Origin: Serpula lacrymans var. lacrymans S7.9
Lineage: Eukaryota; Basidiomycota; Agaricomycetes; Boletales; Serpulaceae
Direction of reading: 5' to 3'
Assembly (NCBI RefSeq): GCF_000218685.1
Contig: NW_006763294.1
Span: 724,475-788,474 of the forward strand
DNA length: 64,000 nt
The notes under the pieces were generated by a model. The model was not told the DNA's origin. It made no database searches and saw only the letters and a program-made list of their open reading frames with translations. Numbering within the stretch: position 1 is the first letter of the stretch; the number at the start of each line of letters is the position of its first letter. Position numbers and translations under genes: made by a program. Positions 42,939 through 54,105 of this stretch are shown piece after piece.

Positions 42939-44644
42939 TTACAAAGTAACTTCAGAATAGTCACTATATCCTCTTCTCTGCTCTTCCACGCTAAGGTGTG
43001 GCCCATGACCATAAAACCTCGTATAATCCATCTTTGCGTCCAGCGGCAACCCCCTCTCCAGTCTCTTCGCAATATCGGGGTGGCCAATGAACAATCTCCC
43101 AAACACAGCAGCGTCGATCTGGCCAGACGCTACAAGCGTCGCAGCTTCACTCGGAGTGAGTCCACCATTCAGAAACAGTGCAGATCGCTTGATAAATGGA
43201 CGATACGAGGCGAGAACGTCGTGCGGCGTGTTGCGAAGCTTTCCTGTAAGTCAATGTAAACCATATGGTGTATGTGGCACATCCCAGATGAAACATACCG
43301 TCGTACATTACATCCCGGCCTGGCGTGTACCGTACAAGAGAGATGTATGCCAAGTCCAACTTGTCTGCTTCTGTGATGAAGTAACGAAATGTGTCGAGTG
43401 TCTCTTGCAGAGGCATGCTGTAGGCAAATCAACGTATTTTGACAGGCCATTGAATATGAGAGTGTACCTCGAACACTCACCCCATATCATTATATCCCCC
43501 GGAGGGATCTAATTTGACAGCAACCTTTTTGTTACCCCAAATAGAAACGAGCTCCTTGAGTGCTTCAAGACCAAATCGACATCGGTTTTCTATCGATCCC
43601 CCCCAAGAGTCCGTACGGATATTCGAGGTAGAGTCCAGGAATTGGTGGACCAGATAACCACCAGCTCCATGCACTAATAAGCAAATATTACATTGCAAAG
43701 ATCAGCAAAAAAAACAATGATATGTGAGTTAATACAGACATTCAACACCGTCAAAGCCTGCTTCTCTGGCGTGGATTGCTGCTTGCTTGAACTCCTCAAT
43801 CTGGACGCGAGGATCGTCTATTGCGGTAGGCTAGCGATGATGAGAAACAAACATTCAATAAGAACAACATTCAACACCAAGCATCATGTACGTCGATACT
43901 AATTATCAGGAGGAATGTCCAGGAGTCAAGCAACCAACTTACAGTGACAAATCCAGGCTCTCCGGGAAGGAACCGAAACTTACCACCACGCGCAGCAACA
44001 GCAGAAGGTGCGTACACAGGCTACATCTCAAATTACCTTCAAGATCAAGTCAGGATACTAGCCCCACTCACTTTTCCAGAAGCCAGTTGCTCGGGAGCAT
44101 CAGGATGACAGGACCGTCCCACTTTGCATGGAATTCTAGTCAGACGAGAAGACAAATAATTTGTGCGACATACGATGCCAGAGCTAACAGCAAAATGATA
44201 TCACTGATATGATCCTTACAAATAATCAACAAAAGAGATGACAGAGTAGGTTTTACCTGAGCGAATATAAGTCCACCCTCTGCATGCACCGCATCGGTAA
44301 TCTTCTTCCATGCCAACACCTGTTCATTGCTCCAAAGTCCAGGGGCGTTTTGCCATTCAGTTCTATTCAACAAATCCGACATTTCAAGTGTTCTGAAAGA
44401 GACAAGACCAAGATGACACATACCCTTGTTGGACAATCAAGGTACCCTCTGATACGATAAGACCTGTACCACCACGAGCGCGTTGGACGTAATATTCTAG
44501 GTTGATGTCATTAGGGACATTAGTAGGGACAGACCGGGAGCGTGTTAGCGCGGCCATGGTGATCCTATTGCGCAAGATAAGTTGACCGATCGTAAGAGGC
44601 TGGAGGATGGAGGAGACATCTGAGGCACTGGAGCTGCTGGACAT
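42939..44644 (-). CDS. Old yellow enzyme paralog with changed active site (OYE-2)
   Basis: Paralog of OYE-1 with the same exon layout, including the same 10-nt LWH micro-exon. Pieces in order are ILQPLTIGQLILRNRITMAA, YYVQRARGGTGLIVSEG, TEWQNAPGLWSNEQV, FRFLPGEPGFVT, FDGVE, HGAGGYLVHQFLDSTSN, TDSWGGSIENRCRF, a GGLTPSEAATLV segment and VFGRLFIGHPDIAKRLERG; stop TAA at 42,939. In the substrate-binding motif H-x-x-N/H the last residue is Gly (HGAGGY), so one of two residues that bind the carbonyl oxygen is missing. An in-frame extension to 44,755 exists; 44,644 is chosen because it aligns with the OYE-1 start. Possibly altered substrate range or loss of reductase activity. Confidence 0.9.
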
Positions 44645-45091
44645 AGCTGCTTGAACTTGATGGAGGTGCTGGTGCATATGTGGATTCTGAGAGCGTGAGA
44701 GCAAGCGTAAATTAGTAAGAGCTGGAAATGGGAACTTGTTCGCTACACTCTTCATTGAATTTCATTGTAAGACAGCTATGTTTTCCTTTGCAGGTCGCTA
44801 TGTTGGGCCGGTACTAATAAACCTATCCATTAGATATGAAACAAAAGCACGTTTGAGTTAGAAAGTATAGGAAATAGATTAATGCCGCGCCTTGAAATCT
44901 TGGATGCCAAAGCATATGCGTCCAACTGAAATATTTACACATTAAATGGTACACTCAGCTCATTAACACGTCTGTTCAGCTTCGAACTCAGCAAGACTTC
45001 AGCTCAGACGTATGGTGGCCGTTTGTTCAAGGTTGGAGTTCCAAACACGTGGAGCAGCACGGTTTGCATATGATGACTTGACTATTTTACA
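44645..45091. other. Spacer between OYE-2 and P450-3
   Basis: 447 bp between the OYE-2 start and the P450-3 stop, both minus strand. It holds the OYE-2 promoter; nothing else is recognised. Confidence 0.5.
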
Positions 45092-47529
45092 TCATGTCCT
45101 CCGACGGAGTCTGACATTGGCGTTGGTTGGAATCAAAGTGATGCTGTGTGTCCATTTCAGCATTTTTTCCTTCTGCTCCTCAAACGGTTTGTGCATCAGG
45201 TTCTCTGGTAAGAGCACTTCATATCGATCAACGAGGCTGGCGAGGATGCAAACACTTTCGGTATAAGCAAATCTTTGGCCAATGCAAGCACGAGGGCCAG
45301 CCGAAAATGATAAGACTATGCAAATTAGAGGTCAGTCACTGAGAGAAAGGGGAAAAGAAGTAGGGAAAGAAGTTCATACATGCATCCCGTGGCCAGCGAT
45401 ATGTGTCCGAATCAATGAATCGCTCAGGCTTGAAATCCTCGACATCATCACCCCAATATAATGCTATAATGGTGGTTAATAAGGCTGTCATGGCGTAGGT
45501 TATAAAGGTGCAGTCTCACGATTCATATGTAAGCTCCATATATCAAGTATTACAACACTACCGGCTGGCACTGCCACTGAAAAAGGCTTGCCAGGAGTGA
45601 GGGTACCCTTCTCTCCCACAGTAAAGTGTTGTGCAGGAAGCACGGCATCAGCATATACAAGTTTCGATAACCATATTGCTGCGGGAAATAAACGCAGTGT
45701 TTCACGGAAGAATGCCAAAGTGTATGGCTGAGAGAAGAAGGGTCTGAGTTTAGCAAAGTTGCGCTACAGAGGAAATGACTGACCAGCCGGGTGAAATCTT
45801 GCTTGTAGGACTGTGATGGAGGTTGGTCAAGTAAATATACTTGGATATCATACTAGTCGAAGCTCACTGAAGAAGAACCAACTGTACCACTTCCTTCTGG
45901 CCAAACCTTGCGCACTTCTGCATACATCTTGCTTTGCGCTTCTGGATGCAATGCCAGTAGACTGATGGCAAACCCCAAGCTGTGAGCGGACGTTTCTAAC
46001 AAAAGAGACGTAAGCCAGAAATATACATTGCCAAGGAGGAATAAAGTTACCATGTCCAGCGAGGAGAAAGCTCTAAATGACAGCGAAAATCAAAGGAATA
46101 TGTTTGAAAAAGAGGTTGCAATACATACTTACAAATATATTGGAAAGAAGCTCGCCATCAGACAAACATTTGCTGCCACCCTCAGGCGACGTGTTTGCTT
46201 CAACAAGATTGTGCAAAAGAGCAGCACTTGATGCTGAAGACCTCCCTTCGACGACAGATGCGCGAGCCGACGACACAAGTTCCAACATGTAACGTCCCAG
46301 CTCTTCGAAGGCCTGCTGAGTTGCATGAACGCGTGCTGAAAGAAAAGGAACTTTTACAATAGACGAAATCGCAGGAAACCAATCTGGAGTGAGCATTCTG
46401 AAGAAAAAATTTTCAACTGCAGTTATCACAGCCGAACGAAGAGTTAGAGTATAACCGGAAGCGGGCGCAGCGGAGTCATCTTCCCAAGAAACTCGCCTCC
46501 CGAACCCAGCAGCAGAGGTAATGAGGAGGGTAGCCTAGAAATATGAAACTGGGAATCAGGCGAATAAACCATTTGAATGATCGTACCTGTACCATGGGTG
46601 ATACCACCTCGATAGCGAGGTCTGAAAACGCGTTATTGGAAGCAGATTTCTCAGTACGTTGGGTGGCGTCGAGTTGATTGAACCAGTCGGTAATTATTCT
46701 AAGGGTTTCAGTCCAAACTAAAGCATTGTTGGCCTGGTAGGTAGAAACCGATGAATTAGAGCGAACAAGCAAGCGAAGATCCTCAGCCGCACGCACCTCA
46801 CTAAACGCTGGAGCAGCGATAGCACGATGTCGTTTCCATTCGCTCATTTCCGTGCTGATAATGTTCTTGCCATAGTAATTAAGAGGTTCATACTGTGATT
46901 GGATAAGCCATGAATTCTAAGTATTGTGGAAAAATAACTTACTGAGACAGCATCCTTGCGGAATGTGACGCGATCGGAGGTTATTGCTTTGATTGCATCC
47001 ATATCTGCGAACCAGAAATATGGCTGGGAGTTGGAAAATTTCACGGAAGCAAATGCAGTACTGCCAAACTGCCTGTACACTATAAGATGAAAGTATGAAA
47101 ATAATAATACACTTGGTTATCGTAAAGCACTTACGCGATAATTTGCCTTGAATATGTCCTACGCTGCCTGGTCGTGGAAAGACAGGCGCGAGAACGACGG
47201 CCAAGGGATAGAGTGGGTCAAGCCAAAGGAGACGACGCCCTGGGTATTCACTACAAGACAATTGTTTTAGATAGTAGCTCAGAATATTTTATTGAAATAA
47301 AAGCGGCTGTAAATCCTTCAGACCCGGCATCTCGGTTTGACAGAGTCATGAATTCATGTCCTTGAATTCAAATATACAAAAATGAGCTGAGGACGTACGA
47401 TATCACTTTGAAGGCCCTCTGAAGAGACACATATTTGTTGACCACAATCTTGAGGATCACCGATGCCAACAATGTTCCAGAGAGAATCCATGCTGCGCTG
47501 AAGCTGAGGCTGAGGCTGAAGGGATCCAT
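45092..47529 (-). CDS. Cytochrome P450 (P450-3)
   Basis: Multi-exon minus-strand gene, ATG at 47,529 and TGA at 45,092, roughly 550 aa. An N-terminal LSLSLSFS run comes from a short CTGAGG-type repeat and is followed by a hydrophobic anchor (AAWILSGTLLASVILKIVV). Further pieces are YGKNIISTEMSEWKRHRAIA (helix C), FLLAGHETSAHSLGFAISLL (I-helix A-G-x-E-T, formed across an intron), AFFRETLRLFPAAIW (ExxR), VEDFKPERFID and the heme loop FSAGPRACIGQRFAYTE. All key residues are present. The type resembles microsomal fungal P450s; the substrate is unknown. It is the right-hand member of the group of oxidoreductases next to the terpene synthase. Confidence 0.88.
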
Positions 47530-47978
47530 CGTGCGGCGAAAGGCGAAAGTTTATCGTCTGCTAGTGTACCACGTCGTAGCATGGTCTGCGACTCCCCTAA
47601 CGTTACTTTAATATGCTGCCAGTGGGCGCCTATAGCACCTAAAGCGACAGGTGACTCGTCAGCATCCCCTTGGATTAGGAGAACGGATATCTATGTGAAT
47701 TATCCCTCTAGTCTGCTTTCTTTCCTTTCGTGTCCATGGTGTACTACTAGTAGTACAATGTGGCGAATTCGTAGTCTGGAATCGCCGCGCTAGCTCAAAC
47801 CATCATCACGCTTAGTCACATTGCCGAGATGCAGAATGTGACGTGACTCTGTGACAGCACGTCATTGCTATCAGCCACCGTCCGCGTGTGCTTTAATCTG
47901 ATGTGATTTCCAAGTTCCCACATCGCGAGCTCGTTGTCCCCAACAGCGACAAGACACACGAGCACAACGCCAACGACG
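47530..47978. promoter_or_regulatory. Divergent promoter, P450-3 and F-box gene
   Basis: 449 bp between two divergent starts. This is the apparent border between the metabolic gene group and conserved cellular genes. No distinct element was recognised. Confidence 0.4.
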
Positions 47979-50900
47979 ATGCCTCTACATACTCTTCCCT
48001 ACGATCTCCTGTTTAATATATCTCAGTATCTCGATATTCGCGATGTCTACGCCCTCCAGTTGGTGCGTATCTCTTTCTTTCCGCCGTCAAATACCCGCAT
48101 CTCATCTCTTCATACGATAGACAAGCAAATCTCTGCATGACTTCACAAATACTAGGCCTGTCTACCGCGATATCGCAAATATTCTCCTTTCTCGCTCACG
48201 CCCACTCCCACTCAAAGGATTCCAAAAGCTATCCGATCTCCCCACACAACAGCTCATTCAGTCTGTCAATAGGGCTTATCGTTTCGAGCGAGCTTGGCGG
48301 GTCCGTGCACCCCATCCAATCAATGTACCTTCAAATCAGAAATGGTACAAGGTCATCAGAGCACCACCAGGTGAGGAAGTGGACTGGCTGTCCCCCATCA
48401 CTTCAAGTTATACCCTTTGTGCCACAAAGAGCGGTAAAGTCGTGTGCTGGGATGTACAGAGAGATGTTTGCCTTGCAGAGTGGAACCCTGGCGAAAAGTG
48501 GGAACTCTGGAAATGTAGGGTCGAATTTGAGGAAAGAACCGTTTACTTTACGATGGCAAAGCTCATCAGCGGATCGTGAGTATTCAGCATCTGATATTTC
48601 TTCCTGCCTTCTGACATATTTCAGTTACGACGACGGACGAATCATGGAGTTCATCCTCATGTCTCTTCACTTTCCCGAGGATCCAGTCACCTTGTCGACT
48701 ACCAACCCCTCTCACCCCGCCCCACCCCCTTCTGCTCCCGTCTTCAGTTATTTATCCGCGTTTCCAACCACTGGTGTAGTCATGAATGTATTTTTGCTTG
48801 ATCCCCCCAACCGCCTCCTTTCGGCCTTTGTATGGGTCTCTGCATCTAACACCATCGGGCTGTACGTCCTCCTTGATTGGGCAAAGGACGAGTATGTCTT
48901 TGTCGATACAGGAGTTGTTTGTGTGAGTACTTCGATCGGGGATCATAGTTCTATTTCTCCATTTTTTGATTGATAAAAAAAAGATACCATATTCACGCTT
49001 TGCAATTGGGCTGAAAATTTCACAATCTTTATATTTTTAGTCTTGGCATACACTGAAAGGCTCACTGACGTGTTGTTTTTCATAGCTAATTTCCTCGAAC
49101 TGGTCCTGCATCCTCCACGAAAACCAAATTGTCATCCATTGCGAAGAAAGCGATGCCGCCTATCAACACTTTTATCCCCTCGAGTTATTGCAAACGCTTG
49201 TGAAGCCGTACGGCGAGCTGGGAGAGTCTGCCGGAAGCGCATGCAGTAGATGTGGTATAAACGTAACTGGAGGAGATGAAAGCATAGACAACGAATTGCA
49301 CGATGGAGTACAGGACGACGCACGTGACCGCTGGGACAAGTCAAAGCAAAATGCAAATCCGAGAATACCGCCCCGCCGTCGAGCTCCTCCATCTATTGCG
49401 ACCCGTCTTTTACCTGAGCGTACGGTCAAAAGGAAGTTTAGGTTTCCAGGTGTTGGTGGCGGTCATGGTCATGTAGAACAACACGGCCACTTCCCCCATG
49501 GCGTTCTTGTTCCCGGTCACCAGCACGAATACATCATGTCAGACCTTATCGCCCCGCATGCTACTACTTTTCAACCCGATGAAATCACGCTGTTGCACCC
49601 AGGTCAATCAGATCACGTCGCTGATGCAGATATAATTGGGTATCCGGGGCAACAACATGATGAAGTCGAATTCGTGGCCGAGGATCTGCAAGGTGGATAT
49701 GAGACCATTGTTGATGGACACAATCTTGACGTAAGAGGGGAGGAGAGTCTTTTTGGGCAAGATGGGACTGGTTTAGATGTACCTGGTGGAGAGGAAAATG
49801 AGGAAGATGAAGTCCAAGAAGCCGTATTTTACTCATCATTTCGGTCGATTGAGGGTGGAGGTGAAGAGGCCACTGGTCCTGGCGGGTGGGTGGCTGAGGC
49901 ACGTGAAGACCACGATGGAAGTGATGAAGGCCATCATCCAGCTTCAAACGGCAGCAGCAGGGAGGACAGGGAGCAAGGAGCTGTCATGACCGTCATGTCG
50001 CCCAGCTCAGTGCAGACACCCATCCACCATCACACTCACGAAGAGCAACAACACCAACACGAATTTCAATTTGGGAATGTGGGACCCATCAACCTCACTG
50101 ATAACGAAATTTACCAACATATTCAACTTCAGCTTGCAGGCTTGACGCCCTCCGATCCCACACAGAATGTGTATCAACACGAAACTCCTCCTTTTGCTTC
50201 GACCTCCACCCAAACGTCGGAAACTGCCCCCTCCGATTCCAGTACCCAGACGCCTGAGGCACCTTCAGAGCTCAATCCCAATCCGTATCCATTTCCACCT
50301 TACTACCCCGAATCAGCCCACTTTGTGCGCCAGTGGTGGCCTACACTGCCAGGAGTTCGGAGAATGAGTTGCACAGTCGTTTTACTTGCTGCACACAATC
50401 CCATAAATCATAGAACAAGGTTTGTGCTCGCGCAGCACTATTTTGGTGTGCCCGTTACAGGTCAGAGTGTGGAAGGAGAGCAAGAAGGAAGCACGGGAGA
50501 AAGCGGCGTGCATGAGCACAGAGAGGCAAACGAAGAAGACGATATGCTCAAGTTGTGGTATGTCAGCACTCCGTTTGAAGTCGTTTGTGTATTGGATAGA
50601 ACAGAGGAAAATGGGACGAGTGAGGGGAAAAATGATGAGACTGCCGCTCCTGCACATGATGGTCTGGCGCAAAATGGTGCGTTCGACATAACCAACGGCG
50701 ATCAATTGGAAGGAAAGGCTAACAATGGTGTAGGTATACAGACAGCCGGTGACGACATAAATGCAGATGGAGGAGATGATGACGATGAGTCGGATATCCA
50801 CGGGGTGAACGAGCGGCCCCGCCCACTGGTAGCTGTTGATTTTGGGCATGCAGTGTGGGTAGAGCATTGTGGTGAACGCCATGCTTGCGGGCAGAGAGAG

Positions 50901-51347
50901 TTTTGCGGAGCGAAAGTGGGTGAAGAGACCGGGTATGAAGACAGTGAAGAGGGGGAGCTAGACATACAGGCGAGGATTAGTAACGTGGTGGAAAAGAGAA
51001 ATGGAAAGCCGAATGGAAAAGGAAAAGAGCGAGTTGGCGCCAAAAAGGGCAAGGGGAAGAAAAAGCAGACGAAATGTCTTCGATTCGTAACCTTCCCCGC
51101 TGTTGGATCTTCGAAAGAATCGTCATATTGCGCGAAGAGGGATCGTGGTTCGTCGTCGACTACACCATTGGCGTCTACGCATCGAAGTGGTGGCCAGGAC
51201 TCTGCAAGCACTGGTGTTGTGCGCACACTGGATATTCCGGACGAACTGGACCTTGACAGTGTGGAGACGATAAACATTGATCAGTCGCAGGGAGCTGTAA
51301 TACTGAGCGTAAGAGAAGGGAAAATATTTATTCTAATGTATGAATAG
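47979..51347 (+). CDS. Large F-box domain protein
   Basis: Four exons (47,979-48,062; 48,121-48,575; 48,625-48,922; 49,086-51,347) sum to 3,099 nt, 1,032 aa. The N-terminus is an F-box: LPYDLLFNISQYLDIRDVYA, the Skp1-binding module of SCF ubiquitin ligases, split by intron 1. Next comes a folded region with WD/beta-propeller-like strands (TLCATKSGKVVCWDV) to about residue 300. The rest, nearly 700 residues, is of low complexity: His-rich, Glu/Asp-rich and Ser/Thr/Pro-rich, with a Lys-rich stretch (KGKERVGAKKGKGKKKQ), and looks disordered. Short conserved blocks recur inside it (RRMSCTVVLLAAHNP). Likely a substrate receptor for ubiquitination; target unknown. Confidence 0.85.
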
Positions 51348-51652
51348 GTGGTGTGCGGTGAAGATGGTTATTAAGATACAATGTATGTGTAGGAAGGAGG
51401 TGCAAGATAGATGGAGTATGTATTTATGGCTAGAATGTCGCTTTGTACATAATATCGTATTTTATATATTTTCTGTTGTACTCGTACTTACTGCAGCTGT
51501 AGCCTGCTGTAGCGCTGTAGTTTTGCTTAGGTATAGTGGACTTTTCCATATTTGGCAACTTAAACTGCGACACTCCGACCTACTACCAGTTGTTCTATAA
51601 GCCTTGCAGTTTGTCGTATACCCATTGACAGCGCAGCCATCCATACTTTTAC
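51348..51652. other. Short spacer, F-box to CorA gene
   Basis: 305 bp between the F-box stop and the CorA-type ATG, same strand. It includes the F-box 3' end and the next promoter. Nothing else is seen. Confidence 0.5.
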
Positions 51653-54105
51653 ATGTTGTCACTACAGCCTGGCACGTTTCTCCAGAGCGAGCCAGACGTC
51701 GAGGACGACAGCGACATCTATCGAGGACGACCACCATCTCGCCATCGCGCAACGACTGAAGATGTGCAGTCCATATCCTCGGTATCCTCCTCCTCCTCGT
51801 CCTCGTTCGCTGGCGGACGTCTTGGGGCACTTGCTGCAGTCGTGGAGCTTGCCATTTCTCGATGGGCCCGCAATTCTTCTCGCTCGTCGTCGTCCAGCTC
51901 ATCTTCGTCCTCTTCGTCCTCTCGTTCTTCTAGGAATTCACTTGCCCCAACTCGCACCACTCGACGACGGAGAAGGAGGGGAAGGCGTACTGGGTCCAGT
52001 ATTTGCACTGCGCAGTCAGAGCGCGATGTTGCAGCTCGTTTGAAGGCAAGGCAAGAATCGAGGCAAATTCCTAGAGAATTCTATCTCTATATCCCTCCAA
52101 TGTCCAGCCTTGAGAGACCTCAATCACTGCGATCGGCGTCCACTCACGCACAGGACACAATCGAACAAGTTTCAAGGACGTCTTCCCTGGCTCTCATCCT
52201 CCCCCAGCTCGAGTCGGCTCTAAGAAGGTCTGCAAGGAGCACACGTGGTGGACATAAGGCCCGCCAATCCACTGTACCTGTACCTCCCTCCTTCCAGCAT
52301 CATGACTATATGCTATCCGATCCTATGAAGGCGCCCAGTCGCCCTGCCTCATTCACCGATATACCTACACTCCACCTTCTGAACAAGGGAAAGCAAAGAG
52401 AACAGAATAATGCTTCATCGCCCGATTCCCTTAGATCCGTCTCGTCCAGTCCTTTCAAGAGCCATAGAGCTCCAAGAGGTTGGTGGCTCGATGTATCTAG
52501 CCCCACCTGGGATGATATGCGTGCCATTGGAAAAGTAATTCCATACATTTATTACACTGCTTTGATGACGCTTGACTTCGTTCTCTTCTAGCTTCTGCAT
52601 CTTCATCCCTTGACTCTGGAAGATATCCTACAGCAAGAGCCGCGAGAGAAGTTGGAGCTTTTTCCTAAGCTCGGTTATCACTTCATTGTCTTTAAAGCTA
52701 TACAAGGTGCTACACAGTCTGGCATCGAGGGAGATAGCTATCTCGATGATGGAGGTAGCATAAATGAAGTGAACATTTACCTTGTCGTCTTTAGGGAAGG
52801 CATTTGTACTGTTAGTCTGTTACAATGTGTTTTTGATAGTTTGACTAAATGTTTCGTTTTCAGTTTCATTTTTCAGATATTTCTGGTAATACATGCTGCT
52901 CTCTACTCAGTAATTATTCGCTGACTGTCTGAGCTAGACCACACGGAGCGAGTACGAAACCGTCTCAGGGTGCTCAGAGATAGCTTTTACATGACTTCAG
53001 GTTTGCCCTTTTAGCTGGAAATCTGCACAAAATCTGATTGATTATCTCAAGATTGGATTGCTCATGGGATTTTGGATTCAATCGTAGATTCCTTCTTTCC
53101 TTTTTTAGATGAAATAGACAAAGAGGTGACCACGGTCGAGCAGCTTGTATTCTCAATCAAGGATACATGTGATACCCCTCAGCGACAAGTCACTACCCCG
53201 GAAACTCGACCTATACTTCGCAAAGAGCCAGCGGAGGTTCAGCCAGATATTGAGCAAATCGCCGTTGTGATAGAAGAAAAATATGATGAGAAGCCTACGA
53301 GTCCAGCTCCCATGAAGCGAGCGCGATTTTCACCACCACATGCTCCTGCTCTGCTTTTCTTTTGCCGCGTAAAGAGGAAGCTTCAGTTTATTTCACTTTG
53401 GTTGCCCGGTCGCAACTTACGAGTGAAACCATCACAAAACGCTACCGCTACCACATTGCGTCGTATGGCCAGAACTCGACGGCTAGTTACGTCCCTTACA
53501 CGCCTACTTGCGACTAAATCGCAGGTGGTCTCTCAGGTTAGGAAGAGGTTCTTGACAGTGGGACAATCTGGACCTGGTAACGGATCAGTTAACAACGACG
53601 ATATAGAGATTGCGATACACATGGGGGATGTCCAAGGTGTGTTGTTTTTCACGAATGGAAATACCAGAAGGTCGAATCATTGTTGCTATCCCAGATCATA
53701 TCTTGACGTTGCAACATTCGCTTACGCATTACGAACGTATGCTCAGTCAAGTTCACCCTGCCTACCTTTTCCAGCTTGGAATGAGCGTGTCGAAAACCAA
53801 GTCTGGGACGGATAAAGCGCTTCTGATGCTCACTCTCGTGAGTCTAGGTGTTATATGTGTTCAAACCTTGTACGGTATGTTGTATACTTTTGAACCTCAG
53901 GCTGTCATAGTGGTAACCAATCACTTGGTGTACAGGTATTTTTTCGATGAACGTAATGGTGCCTGCAAATACAATTCCTGGCGGTCCTTACCACTGGTTT
54001 GGTGTGGTTATCTCTTTGGCAGTAGCGATCGTGACCGGATATCTGTCTCTCGTCCGTTATTGGTGGGTTCAGGCGGGCAAAGTACGAGGTCGCAAGCTGT
54101 CATGA
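51653..54105 (+). CDS. CorA/Alr-type divalent cation transporter with SMN motif
   Basis: Seven exons (51,653-52,534; 52,592-52,810; 52,864-52,885; 52,938-53,000; 53,052-53,636; 53,695-53,874; 53,936-54,105) sum to 2,121 nt, 706 aa. The N-terminus is long, with poly-Ser runs and an Arg cluster (TRRRRRRGRRTGS). The CorA domain follows: LLHLHPLTLEDILQQEPREK, KLGYHFIVFKAI, DSIVDSFFPFLDEIDKEV and HYERMLSQVHPAYLFQL. Two C-terminal membrane helices end the protein: ALLMLTLVSLGVICVQTLYG and VVISLAVAIVTGYLSLV. Between them the family has Gly-Met-Asn; here it reads IFSMNVMVPAN, so Gly is Ser. CorA proteins form pentameric magnesium channels; in Alr proteins this is at the plasma membrane. The tail after the last helix is short. 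Confidence 0.88.

Noticed and set aside
44645..44755. An N-terminal extension of OYE-2
   Set aside because: The extra His/Gln-rich residues have no counterpart in OYE-1 and the internal Met at 44,644 aligns with the OYE-1 start.
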